The notes beneath the pieces are model-generated. The model worked only from the letters and a program-made list of their open reading frames with translations. It searched no databases and was not told where the DNA came from. 64,000 bases of DNA from Pararhizobium sp. IMCC21322 (GTDB lineage: Bacteria > Pseudomonadota > Alphaproteobacteria > Rhizobiales > GCA-2746425): assembly GCF_030758295.1 (NCBI RefSeq), contig NZ_CP132335.1:844412-908411 (forward strand), written 5' to 3'. The position numbers were made by a program, and so were the translations under genes. How positions within the stretch are numbered: position 1 is the first letter of the stretch; the number at the start of each line of letters is the position of its first letter. Of the stretch, positions 16,340 to 25,169 are shown in pieces.

Positions 16340-17623
16340 ATGCATCTTCTGCCAGGACTGAATGACCGACTTCCATTGCTGGTAGCAGGTGGTGTCCTGA
16401 TCGCTTGCCTGACCACAAGCGTGCCCAATAGCGCCAGTGCCCAAGGCGGCCCTGCAGGGGTGGTTGTGGAAACCATCGAGACGCGTTCCTTTACCGAAAC
16501 AGCGCCTGTGCTGGGCGAGTTTGTGGCGCCAACCAGCAGCGTGGTTGCCAGCCGCATTCCAGGCCTCATTGTCGAGGTCTCGGTTCAGGTGGGCGACCGC
16601 GTGAGTGAAGGGGATCCGCTGGTTCGGCTGGATACGGAGCTTCTGGGCATTGAATTGGGGGCGGCAGAAGCTGCGCGCAACGAAGCTTCTGCCGGGCTGA
16701 CCGTCGCCGAGGCCGATCTGGCGCTGGCGCGGCAGGCGTTTGAACGCATAGAGCGTCTTAAAAAATCGCCGGCTTTCTCCCAGGGTCAGTTCAACGATCT
16801 GGGACAGCAATTGCAGCGTGCGCAGGGACAGATCGCGCAGGCACAGGCGCGCATCAAAAGTGCCGATGTGACCATCGCGCGCAGCCGCTACAATCTGCAG
16901 AATGCCGAAATACGCGCGCCGTTTTCAGGCACAATTCTGGAACGTCAGGCGCAGCCCGGTGAATACATTACCACCGGCAGCGCAGTTGCAACCCTTCTGG
17001 ACGGCGCGCATCTGGAAATTGTGGCCGATGTGCCTGCTGCTTATGTTGCAGGACTGGCGCAAGGGCGCGAAGTCAATGTCAGATTGGCCGATGGCGGCGA
17101 ATACCAGGCCATGGTTCGTGCCGTTCTGCCGCGCGAGACCGTGTCCACCCGCACCCGGCCGGTGCGGTTGATCGCACCCTTCACCGCAGCCGACGCCACC
17201 GATGGCAGCACACCCTTTGCCGAAGGTCAGTCTGTAACGGTTCTGGTGCCGGTTTCAGAGGAAAAATCGGTGCTGACAGTGCCCAAGGATGCTTTGGTGC
17301 AGGCTCGGGGCGGCTGGATTGTTTACATAGCGGAAGAAGGCAAAGCTCAACCGCGACCCGTCCAGATTGGTGCAGCTGTGGCTGACCGTTTTGAAGTGCT
17401 GAGCGGCCTGCAGGAAGGTCAGCAGGTAGTGGTGCGGGGCAATGAACGGCTGCGTCCGGGACAAGATATCATGACCGGACCACCCGGAGGTGCCTCAAGT
17501 AGTGCCCCCGGTGGAGCTCCAGGTGGCGGACAGGGCGGTGAAGCGGCTCCTGATGCAGAAGCCCCCAAAGCAGCGCAATCAGACGCAGGCGACACATCGT
17601 CCGATGAAAAAAGTGGCGGATAG
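16340..17623 (+). CDS. RND efflux periplasmic adaptor (membrane fusion protein)
   Basis: A 427-residue HlyD/AcrA-type adaptor. A signal segment (residues 10-34) is followed by the first lipoyl half (VVASRIPGLIVEVSVQVGDR VSEGDPLV), a coiled-coil hairpin at about 105-180, the second lipoyl half (IRAPFSGTILERQAQPGEYI), a beta-barrel and a membrane-proximal domain. The last 50 residues are a Gly/Ala/Pro-rich disordered tail. It would bridge the inner-membrane pump encoded three bases downstream to an outer-membrane channel, which is not encoded nearby. Confidence 0.94.
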   Translation: MHLLPGLNDRLPLLVAGGVLIACLTTSVPNSASAQGGPAGVVVETIETRSFTETAPVLGEFVAPTSSVVASRIPGLIVEVSVQVGDRVSEGDPLVRLDTELLGIELGAAEAARNEASAGLTVAEADLALARQAFERIERLKKSPAFSQGQFNDLGQQLQRAQGQIAQAQARIKSADVTIARSRYNLQNAEIRAPFSGTILERQAQPGEYITTGSAVATLLDGAHLEIVADVPAAYVAGLAQGREVNVRLADGGEYQAMVRAVLPRETVSTRTRPVRLIAPFTAADATDGSTPFAEGQSVTVLVPVSEEKSVLTVPKDALVQARGGWIVYIAEEGKAQPRPVQIGAAVADRFEVLSGLQEGQQVVVRGNERLRPGQDIMTGPPGGASSSAPGGAPGGGQGGEAAPDAEAPKAAQSDAGDTSSDEKSGG

Positions 17624-17626
17624 CTC

Positions 17627-20600
17627 ATGAACATCATCAAATATGCCATTGAACGCCCGATTGCTGTTATCGCAGCGGTGCTGATGGCTGTGCTGTTTGG
17701 TCTGGTGGCATTAAGCACCATTCCCATCCAGCTTGCGCCGGATGTGCGCAAGCCCATTATCATCATCGGTACTGACTGGGGTGGTGCTGCGCCTGCAGAA
17801 GTAGAGCGCGAGATCGTCAATCCGCAGGAAGACGTGTTGCGCGGGCTCGACGGTCTGGAGACCATGCTGTCCCGGTCCCAGACAGGGCGCGCTGAAGTCA
17901 CACTGGAATTTGCCATCGGCACCAATATGGACCGCGCCTTGTTGCTGGTCTCAAACCGGCTGGACCGGGTGAATTCCTATCCTGATGAAGCAGGCCAGCC
18001 AACGCTCAATACATCGGGCGCGGAAGACAGTCCCATTGCCTGGTTCATTCTAACGCGGGCCGAGGGCAATACACGCGAAATTGCTGAATATGGCGACTTC
18101 ATCGAAGACGTGGTCAAAGAGCAGGTGGAACGTGTGGAAGGCGTTGCCAATGTCAATGTATATGGCGGCGTCTCGCGCGAGTTGCAGGTTGTCATCAATC
18201 CGGAACGGCTGGCCCGCTTTCGTCTGACCATCCCGCAGGTCATTTCAAAAATGCGGTCGGAAAACATTTCTGTCTCTGCCGGCGATGTGGAGGAAGGCAA
18301 GCGCCGCTATATTGTGCGCGCGCAAGGGGAATTGAACACGCTGGAATCCGTCAACGCGGTGGTTCTGCGCAGCGAAACCGATCTAGGCACAGAGCGTCTG
18401 GGCCGCGTGCTGGTCAGAGATGTTGCCACCGTCAGGTTTGACTATAAAGAGCCCGGCGCACGCATTCGCTACAAGGGCCAGCCTGCCATTGCCATCAATG
18501 CGGTCCGGGATGCCGGGGCGAATGTCATTGAAACCATGGAAGGCGTGCGGCAAACGCTGCTGTCGCTTGAGAAACGTGACATTGAGCCTGCAGGCCTAAA
18601 ACTCAATCAGGTCTATGATGAAACGCTTTATATCAACAGCGCCATTGATCTGGTGACCCAGAACATCTGGGTGGGTGGCATTCTCGCTGCCTTCATTCTG
18701 ATGCTGTTTTTGCGCTCACCACGGGCAACTTTGGTCATTTCGCTGGCCATTCCAGTGTCCGTTGTTGCCTCCTTTGTGGCAATGGCCGCCATGGGCCGAA
18801 CGCTGAACGTCATCTCGCTGGCTGGCATTGCCTTTGCTGTCGGCATGGTGGTGGATGCGGCAATTGTGGTGTTGGAAAATATCTTCCGTTTCCGGCAGAT
18901 GGGATATTCATCCCGGCAGGCAGCCTATGAGGGTGCACGGCAGGTTTGGGGGGCCATTCTGGTGTCAGCCCTGACCACCGTTATGGTGTTCATTCCCATT
19001 CTCGTCATGGAACTGGAAGCTGGGCAATTGTTCCGCGACATTGCGGTAGCGATATCGGTGTCTGTGGTGTTGTCGCTGATTGTGGCGGTGACCGTCATAC
19101 CGGCTCTGTCCAGTCGCCTTTTAGGCAGTAAAGGCAAGCTTGAGCCAATCCGCCTGCCAATCATTGATCATTTTGCCCGGTTCTTCTCCAGAGGGATCAT
19201 GGCCTATGTGAAAGTCACAATTGCCAACCGTATTCTTGGCCTGTTCATGGTGGCGCTGATCGGTGGCAGCGCTATTTCTGCGGCCTGGTATTATCTGCCA
19301 GAGCTGGAATATCTGCCCGAGGGCAACCGAAATTTGATCTTTGGAATTGTCATTCCACCACCCGGTTACAATCTTGAAACCACCACCAGCATCGCCAAGC
19401 GCATTGAAGATGTTGCAGAACCGATATGGAACAAGGATCTGGATGACCCTGAAGGGCCGCCTGCCATTGAAAGCTTCTTCTTTGTGGCAACACCCAGCAA
19501 CTCCTTTGTCGGAGCCGATGCAAAAGACGGAACCCGCGTTGGCGAACTGATCCCGGTTCTGTCGCGGCCCATCTTCTCCGAGCCCGGTACATTCGGCTTC
19601 ATCACGCAGCCATCCCTGTTTGGTCGCGGCATTGGCGGTGGGCGTGCCATAGAACTGAACGTTTCGGGCCCTGATCTGGAAGATATTCTGGGCGTTGCAC
19701 AGCAGGCCGCCGGCATCATTGCCGGCCGGTTACCGCGTGCCGAGGGACACCAGTTCCGTCCCATACCAGGGCTGGAATTGGGCGCGCCGGAAGTGCGGCT
19801 GACACCTGACCGCCTGAGACTGGCGGATGCAGGCGTTGGGGCTGCCAATCTGGCAACCACGGTGGATGCCTATAATGACGGCGTGCGCATTGCCGAAATT
19901 ACTGTCGGAGGGCAGCGAATTGACCTGACCCTGAAGGGCGATGACACCAATTCTGACATTCAGCGAACGCAGGATATCGGTGCTTTTCCGGTTGTGACGC
20001 AATCCGGGCAGATTGTGCCGGTTGAGGCGCTTGCCAGCGTCACAGTGACGGCAGGCCCAACAGAAATCCGGCATCGTGAACGGCTCAGAACGGTTACGCT
20101 GGAGGTGCGCCCCTCTAACGAACTACCGCTGGAAACAGCGCTGGAGATACTGGAAACCGACGTGGTCGCGGTGCTTGAACAGGGCGGTCTTCCGCCGGGT
20201 GTGCGCTTCACCCTGTCGGGAACAGCGGATCAGTTGACGCAAACCTGGAATGCCATTTCCATCAATCTGGTGATTGCGCTGCTGATTGTCTTCCTTGTCA
20301 TGGCCGTGTTGTTTGAAAGCTTCATTCTGCCAATGGTCATCATGATATCCGTGCCGGTGGCAGCTGCAGGCGGGGTTGGCGGACTGGCCGCATTGAACCT
20401 CATCCAGACCCAACCACTGGATATGCTGACGTTGCTGGGATTTGTCATTCTGGTGGGGATTGTGGTCAACAATGCCATTCTCATCGTGCATCAGTCACTG
20501 CATCATCTGCGTGAAGACGGTATGGAGCCGAAAGCGGCCATCACTGAGGCGACCAGAAACCGCATCCGCCCGATATTCATGAGCACACTGACCAGCGTCT

Positions 20601-20821
20601 TCGGCATGTTGCCGTTGGTGCTGTTCCCGGGCGAGGGTTCAGAACTCTATCGCGGCCTTGGGTCTGTCGTCGTCGGTGGTTTGGCAACGTCTGCGTTGCT
20701 GACCCTGCTGACCGTGCCACCGCTGCTGGGCATTGTTCTGCGCAGTTTGCCCGCCATTGCAGACGAAACGCCGCCTTTGAAAGTCGACGGCGAGGGGAAC
20801 GCCCCGCAGCCGGCGGAGTGA
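17627..20821 (+). CDS. RND efflux permease (HAE1-like)
   Basis: A 1064-residue, twelve-helix proton-driven exporter. It starts MNIIKYAIERPIAVIAAVLM, has the PNxx-like porter loops after helix 1 and 7, and in helix 4 reads VGMVVDAAIVVLENI, with one aspartate where AcrB has two; single-Asp forms also occur in metal-exporting RND pumps. Helix 10 carries VGIVVNNAILIV. The substrate is unknown. The final 900 bp are repeated at 24090-24989, and the gene may be a chimera made when the segment 20.8-24.1 kb inserted. Confidence 0.94.
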   Translation: MNIIKYAIERPIAVIAAVLMAVLFGLVALSTIPIQLAPDVRKPIIIIGTDWGGAAPAEVEREIVNPQEDVLRGLDGLETMLSRSQTGRAEVTLEFAIGTNMDRALLLVSNRLDRVNSYPDEAGQPTLNTSGAEDSPIAWFILTRAEGNTREIAEYGDFIEDVVKEQVERVEGVANVNVYGGVSRELQVVINPERLARFRLTIPQVISKMRSENISVSAGDVEEGKRRYIVRAQGELNTLESVNAVVLRSETDLGTERLGRVLVRDVATVRFDYKEPGARIRYKGQPAIAINAVRDAGANVIETMEGVRQTLLSLEKRDIEPAGLKLNQVYDETLYINSAIDLVTQNIWVGGILAAFILMLFLRSPRATLVISLAIPVSVVASFVAMAAMGRTLNVISLAGIAFAVGMVVDAAIVVLENIFRFRQMGYSSRQAAYEGARQVWGAILVSALTTVMVFIPILVMELEAGQLFRDIAVAISVSVVLSLIVAVTVIPALSSRLLGSKGKLEPIRLPIIDHFARFFSRGIMAYVKVTIANRILGLFMVALIGGSAISAAWYYLPELEYLPEGNRNLIFGIVIPPPGYNLETTTSIAKRIEDVAEPIWNKDLDDPEGPPAIESFFFVATPSNSFVGADAKDGTRVGELIPVLSRPIFSEPGTFGFITQPSLFGRGIGGGRAIELNVSGPDLEDILGVAQQAAGIIAGRLPRAEGHQFRPIPGLELGAPEVRLTPDRLRLADAGVGAANLATTVDAYNDGVRIAEITVGGQRIDLTLKGDDTNSDIQRTQDIGAFPVVTQSGQIVPVEALASVTVTAGPTEIRHRERLRTVTLEVRPSNELPLETALEILETDVVAVLEQGGLPPGVRFTLSGTADQLTQTWNAISINLVIALLIVFLVMAVLFESFILPMVIMISVPVAAAGGVGGLAALNLIQTQPLDMLTLLGFVILVGIVVNNAILIVHQSLHHLREDGMEPKAAITEATRNRIRPIFMSTLTSVFGMLPLVLFPGEGSELYRGLGSVVVGGLATSALLTLLTVPPLLGIVLRSLPAIADETPPLKVDGEGNAPQPAE
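19920..20819 (+). repeat. 900-bp direct repeat, copy A (3' end of RND permease gene)
   Basis: Base-by-base comparison with 24090-24989 at a constant offset of 4170 shows 27 differences before the stop codon and no gaps. Only four change an amino acid (Leu/Pro, Val/Ile, Ala/Val, His/Arg); the rest are silent. Homology begins abruptly at TTGACCTGACCC and ends at the stop codon, after which the flanks share nothing. Confidence 0.97.
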
Positions 20822-20950
20822 TTGTTTGCGTTGTTGGTGCAATGGGCGGGAAGCGGAACTTCGCTGCGCTTGCGAACCCGGCAAACCGAATAGAAAGAAG
20901 CGGACCTTCGACTGGTCGGATCACAGCGACTCACAAAACAGGTAAAAAGA

Positions 20951-20970
20951 GGCCGTCCGCGAAGACGGCC
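20951..20970 (-). terminator. Terminator of the recombinase gene
   Basis: The hairpin GGCCGTC-CGCGAA-GACGGCC has a perfect 7-bp stem. On the minus strand it is followed by CTCTTTTTACC, a U-rich tail, and it lies eight bases after the recombinase stop. It may also stop transcription leaving the RND gene on the other strand. Confidence 0.75.
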
Positions 20971-20977
20971 CCGGTAA

Positions 20978-21610
20978 TCAGATTTCATCGGCTTCCGAGA
21001 TTGCCAACGCGTCTTCTAGCTCGACGCCAAGATATCGAACTGTGCTGTCCATCTTTGTATGTCCAAGCAAAAGCTGAACCGCACGCAAATTGCCAGTCCT
21101 CTTGTAAATCTGCGACACCTTGGTTCGACGCATCGAATGGGTCCCATGCGAACTTGGTTCCAGACCAACCGACTTGACCCACTCTCGAACCAGTCGCGCT
21201 TATTGACGTCTCGAAATGTGGAGACGTTCGTGGAAACGCCCAGGCCACAGAAACTCAGAGCCGACCATCAATGGTTCGTCCATCCATCTAAGAAGTGACT
21301 TTCGGGTTCCTTCAGTGATCTCGAACCGAACCGGCTTTTGCGTCTTGCTCTGAATGATCGATGTTCGCTCCTTTACTTGGCCGGCTGCAAAAACATCAGC
21401 AACCATCAGTTTCACCAGATCGCAACCGCGCAGCTTGCTGTCGATGGCCAGATTGAACACCGCCAAGTCGCGGTAATTCTCGGCAATTTCTAACCGCACG
21501 CGGATTGCCCAAACATGTTTCGGCAACAAAGGGCTTTTCTGTCCAACAATGCGCCCTTTGTTCCAGGCTGGACGACAAGCGCGAATAGCAGGTAAATTTT
21601 GAATATGCAT
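20978..21610 (-). pseudogene. Tyrosine recombinase/integrase with one internal stop codon
   Basis: From 21610 the frame encodes a short (~210-residue) phage-type integrase widespread in alphaproteobacteria (LAIDSKLRGCDLVKLMVADV, containing the first catalytic Arg). A TAA at 21200-21202 interrupts it, but the same frame then continues RLVREWVKSVGLEPSSHGTH, SMRRTKV, LLLGHTKMDSTVRYLGVELE to a stop at 20978. The HxxR, GHT and final Tyr catalytic elements all lie after the TAA. A single base change from TAC/TAT to TAA would explain it, so inactivation seems recent. Confidence 0.92.
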
Positions 21611-21884
21611 GGTGGTTCCTCAATTCCACCGCGCCCAACCTCAACGCCAACCCGACGTTGACGCGAGATCATACCATGCACATGTATGAATGCAGAGAAA
21701 GTCGGCTCTGAGCCCAATTTACACATTCTTAAAGCTGCGCCTGCAAGGTCTCGGTTAGTTCGCGTCAATCCAATTGAAAATTGAAGAAGTGTGAGGTAAC
21801 TCTGAAGGGTCCGAATTGCAGGAATCTGATTTGCTTGTGGTATTGGTTCGTTTCAGATGCATCTGACAGCAAAAGTGAACTTGA
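21611..21884. promoter_or_regulatory. Divergent recombinase / HD-GYP-LuxR promoter region
   Basis: 274 bp without a gene. It separates the recombinase pseudogene from the HD-GYP/LuxR gene and should contain both promoters. No repeat or operator stood out. Confidence 0.35.
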
Positions 21885-23468
21885 ATGAGAATAGGTCAAC
21901 TAGCGAGTTTCGGAGTAGCGCTCCTCGGGGGCGGAACAAAGACCGGAATAGCAGAAGGGCTGGGTGTTCTCGCATTGGCAGCGGACGCTGCAACGGGCAG
22001 ACCACAGGGTTCGGGTTTGACGGCGGCTATAGTCGCCGCCGAATTTTCGCGAAGGCTCGGCGACAACATCGAAACCCAAAAAGATGCGTATCACATTGCC
22101 TTGGTTCGGTTCATTGGGTGCACCATAACCAGCCACGAAACCGGCATGTTGTCGATTGGCGATGATCAAGGATTTGCCGTCGCGACAATGCTGGGCGATT
22201 GGGCCGACCGGGCCGATCTGAAGAAGCATCTGAATCATTTCATCGCTTTGGACGTCCCAGAAGACGAGCGTGATGCGGCATTTGAATCGATCTGCGATAT
22301 CATCCCCGAAGCCGCGCCCGACTTCACCGCTGCCCACTGTCGCCAATCATACCTCTTGGCCAAACGGCTACCCATTTCCAAAGCTGTATTGGAAAGCATT
22401 CCCTACTTTTACGGCCGATGGGATGGGAAGGTACTTCCCTATGGTGGGGCAAGTCTCCCGTATTTGCAGCGGCTTCATCGCGTCACCGAACTGGCCGAGC
22501 TGGTTCGACGGCTAGAAAACCCGACCCGCGCGAAAGAGGTCATTGCCACCAAGCTTGGCCACGAAATCGATCCGGACTTGGGCGCCAAATTTCTTGAGCA
22601 TGCGGACGAAATTTTCAAAGCCGCCAGCAAGACACCGGAGTTTGAAAGCTTCGTCGCCGCGGAACCTGGAGAGCGCGTTCTCATGACGCCCCAGTGTCGC
22701 GAAACCTTGGCAGAGATTGCCGCCGATATGACCGACCACAAAGCCCTTTGCTTCCTAAGCCATTCCCGCAGGGTCGCGGGTCTTGCCGCCCAAGCCGGAC
22801 AAATAGCGAAGATGTCCAAAGGCGACGTCGTTAACCTTAGATTGGGCGCTCTGGTTCACGACATCGGCAAATGTGCGATAAACAATCGTATCTGGTACAA
22901 AGAAACCGAACTTGCCGTCTCCGAAAGATTGGAGATGGAACGTCATACCTATCAGACGCAGTTTTATCTTTCCCACGGCAGTCCATTCTCGCAATGGGCC
23001 GGCGTGGCCGCGTCAGTCCAGGAGCGCGCGGACGGGTCGGGATATCATCGTGGCGTTCCGCTCACGGACTTGGGCGCGAATATCCTCGCGGCCGCAAACG
23101 AATACGACGAACTCACGCATGGAATGCCCAATCGCCCGGCAATAAGTCCCGAACAAGCCGCCGAGCATTTGAATGCACAGAGTCGTGAAAAGCGGTTCCT
23201 GGCAACCGCCGTCTCGTCAGTTTTGCAGGCCGCTGGTCACAAAATAAGCGAAGCACAGGCGTCGTTTCCCTTCGGGCTCACGCGTCGGGAAGCGCAGGTT
23301 CTGTCTCGATTGGCAAAAAGCGAAACCACGGCGGGAATTGCGCAAACCCTTGGGATATCACCTAAAACTGCCGATCATCATATCCAGAATATCTACAACA
23401 AGACAGGTATCCGAGCCCGCCCCGCGCTTGCTCTGTTCGCGCTCGAGCACGGGATCGTGATGGATTGA
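21885..23468 (+). CDS. HD-GYP-like phosphohydrolase fused to a LuxR-type DNA-binding domain
   Basis: A 527-residue protein. Residues 10-260 look like a degenerate first HD domain (AYHIALVRFIGCTITSHE). Residues 280-450 form an HD-GYP-like domain: H293, the H325-D326-I-G-K metal pair, H354, and RADGSGYHRG at 381-390, where the usual HHE is VQE and GYP is GYH. Residues 464-527 are a LuxR HTH (LTRREAQVLSRLAKSETTAG, IAQTLGISPKTADHHIQNIY). It may sense or cleave a nucleotide and control genes directly. Loss of one histidine pair casts doubt on phosphodiesterase activity. Confidence 0.85.
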   Translation: MRIGQLASFGVALLGGGTKTGIAEGLGVLALAADAATGRPQGSGLTAAIVAAEFSRRLGDNIETQKDAYHIALVRFIGCTITSHETGMLSIGDDQGFAVATMLGDWADRADLKKHLNHFIALDVPEDERDAAFESICDIIPEAAPDFTAAHCRQSYLLAKRLPISKAVLESIPYFYGRWDGKVLPYGGASLPYLQRLHRVTELAELVRRLENPTRAKEVIATKLGHEIDPDLGAKFLEHADEIFKAASKTPEFESFVAAEPGERVLMTPQCRETLAEIAADMTDHKALCFLSHSRRVAGLAAQAGQIAKMSKGDVVNLRLGALVHDIGKCAINNRIWYKETELAVSERLEMERHTYQTQFYLSHGSPFSQWAGVAASVQERADGSGYHRGVPLTDLGANILAAANEYDELTHGMPNRPAISPEQAAEHLNAQSREKRFLATAVSSVLQAAGHKISEAQASFPFGLTRREAQVLSRLAKSETTAGIAQTLGISPKTADHHIQNIYNKTGIRARPALALFALEHGIVMD

Positions 23469-23578
23469 GAATTTTCGTGAGAAAATAGGGGAAACTCCCG
23501 ATACATAGGGACCCTCCTATGCTGCACCCTCATCTCAACGGCGACAAACATGCCGTCGGATAAACGAGGGAAATCAAG

Positions 23579-24007
23579 ATGATTACGCAAGCGATCAAAA
23601 CAGCAACTGCAGCACTGCTGCTTGGAGGACTTATGACAACTACCGCTATAGCCGAAAACAGCGACGATATTGTATGGACGCTGACGGCAAATTTGGCCGA
23701 GGGTCAGGATGACACATTCAACGCACTGATGGCAGAAATGGTCGAAGCAACAATGGCGGAAGAAGGTGCAAAGTCTTACGAATGGCACCGTTCAGGAAGC
23801 ACCATTCACATCAATGAGCGGTACGAAACAAATGAAGATGCTGGCATCCACCTTGGCAACTTCGGAGAGAACTTCGCAGAGCGCTTCCTAGCCATTCTGT
23901 CGCCCACTGGACTGCAAGTATATGGCCCGGCTGTTGGTGGCGTCCGCGAAGGGTTGGCCGGGTTTGGCGCGACATTCTATGAGCAAGTTGGTGGATTTGA
24001 GCGCTAA
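23579..24007 (+). CDS. Exported antibiotic-biosynthesis-monooxygenase-like protein
   Basis: A 142-residue protein with a signal peptide (KTATAALLLGGLMTTTAIAE) followed by a dimeric ferredoxin-like ABM fold: IVWTLTANLAEGQDDTFNAL, AKSYEWHRSGSTIHINERYE, and FLAILSPTGLQVYGP. Most ABM proteins are cytosolic quinol oxygenases, so a secreted form is uncommon. CGAGGG precedes the ATG. It follows the HD-GYP/LuxR gene by 110 bp within the inserted segment and may be its regulatory target (inference). Confidence 0.8.
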   Translation: MITQAIKTATAALLLGGLMTTTAIAENSDDIVWTLTANLAEGQDDTFNALMAEMVEATMAEEGAKSYEWHRSGSTIHINERYETNEDAGIHLGNFGENFAERFLAILSPTGLQVYGPAVGGVREGLAGFGATFYEQVGGFER

Positions 24008-24033
24008 GTTGTTCCCAAAAAACCAGAAACTGA

Positions 24034-24058
24034 AGGAGCCTGTTCACGGGCTCCTTTT
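24034..24058 (+). terminator. Rho-independent terminator after the ABM-like gene
   Basis: AGGAGCC (24034-24040) pairs with GGCTCCT (24049-24055) across an 8-nt loop, followed by TTTTCC. It lies 27 bases after the stop of the ABM-like gene and just before the second RND repeat. Confidence 0.8.
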
Positions 24059-24089
24059 CCATTGCATAGACGGTGGGTATCTTCGCGTT

Positions 24090-24989
24090 TTGACCTGACC
24101 CTGAAGGGTGATGACACCAATTCTGACATTCAGCGAACGCAGGATATCGGTGCTTTTCCGGTTGTGACGCAATCCGGGCAGATTGTGCCGGTTGAGGCGC
24201 TTGCCAGCGTCACAGTGACAGCGGGCCCTACAGAAATTCGGCATCGTGAACGGCTCAGAACGGTTACGCTGGAGGTGCGCCCCTCTAACGAACTACCGCT
24301 GGAAACAGCGCTGGAGATACTGGAAACCGACGTGGTCGCGGTGCTTGAACAGGGCGGTCTTCCGCCGGGCGTGCGCTTCACCCCGTCGGGAACAGCGGAT
24401 CAGTTGACGCAGACCTGGAATGCCATTTCCATCAATCTGGTGATTGCGCTGCTGATTGTCTTCCTTGTCATGGCCGTGTTGTTTGAAAGCTTCATTCTGC
24501 CAATGATCATCATGATATCCGTGCCAGTGGCAGTTGCAGGCGGGGTTGGCGGACTGGCCGCATTGAACCTCATCCAGACCCAGCCACTGGATATGCTGAC
24601 CTTGCTGGGGTTTGTCATTCTGGTGGGGATTGTGGTCAACAATGCCATTCTCATCGTGCATCAGTCGCTGCATCGTCTGCGTGAAGACGGTATGGAGCCG
24701 AAAGCGGCCATCACTGAGGCCACCAGAAACCGCATCCGCCCGATTTTCATGAGCACACTGACCAGCGTCTTCGGCATGTTGCCGCTGGTGCTGTTCCCGG
24801 GCGAGGGTTCAGAACTCTATCGCGGCCTTGGGTCTGTCGTCGTCGGTGGTTTGGCAACGTCTGCGTTGCTGACCCTGCTGACCGTGCCACCGCTGCTTGG
24901 CATTGTTCTGCGCAGTTTGCCCGCCATTGCAGACGAAACGCCGCCCTTGAAAGTCGATGGCGAGGGCAATGCCCCGCAGCCCGCAGAAT
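24090..24989 (+). repeat. 900-bp direct repeat, copy B
   Basis: This is the second copy of the RND 3' end, 97% identical to 19920-20819 without gaps. Differences are mostly third-position changes. The stop codon is TAG here and TGA in copy A. Confidence 0.97.
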
Positions 24990-24991
24990 AG
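24091..24991 (+). pseudogene. RND permease 3' fragment
   Basis: The frame encodes the last 300 residues of the RND permease (DLTLKGDDTNSDIQRTQDIG to the C-terminus), including helices 8-12. It has no promoter, ribosome site or N-terminal half; an upstream in-frame ATG is accidental. It cannot make a working pump. Its reading frame is intact and its changes are mainly silent, so it was part of a functional gene until recently. Confidence 0.92.
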
Positions 24992-25169
24992 ACCAGGTTT
25001 TAGAATAGCAATACGGGAAGCTGGCAACAGCAGAAGAGGGTCGAAATTCTTCTTTGATTCAGCTTCCTGTTGAGCAAAAGGCTGAGGATCCTCGGAACGA
25101 AAGCGGGTCTGAATGGTTGTCATAACAGTCAGGGCCGCTATGTCCTTGATAAGGGCATACTCATACGCG

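Larger units (their letters stand above)
20820..24991. mobile_element. Probable inserted segment bounded by RND gene repeats
   Basis: The stretch between the two RND 3'-end copies carries a tyrosine recombinase pseudogene, an HD-GYP/LuxR-type gene and a secreted ABM-like gene, none related to efflux. One end of an element that targets the permease gene and brings its own diverged 3' end would give exactly this arrangement. The recombinase is now inactive. Boundaries are inferred from the repeats; no short attachment core was identified. Confidence 0.45.

Noticed and set aside
18835-18885. Missing second aspartate in RND helix 4 as a defect
   Set aside because: A single-Asp DAA form also occurs in functional RND exporters of other subfamilies, so it does not indicate inactivation.
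24062-24991. Treating the RND fragment as a functional gene
   Set aside because: Its first codons lie in unrelated DNA, there is no ribosome site, and it lacks the N-terminal two thirds of the pump.
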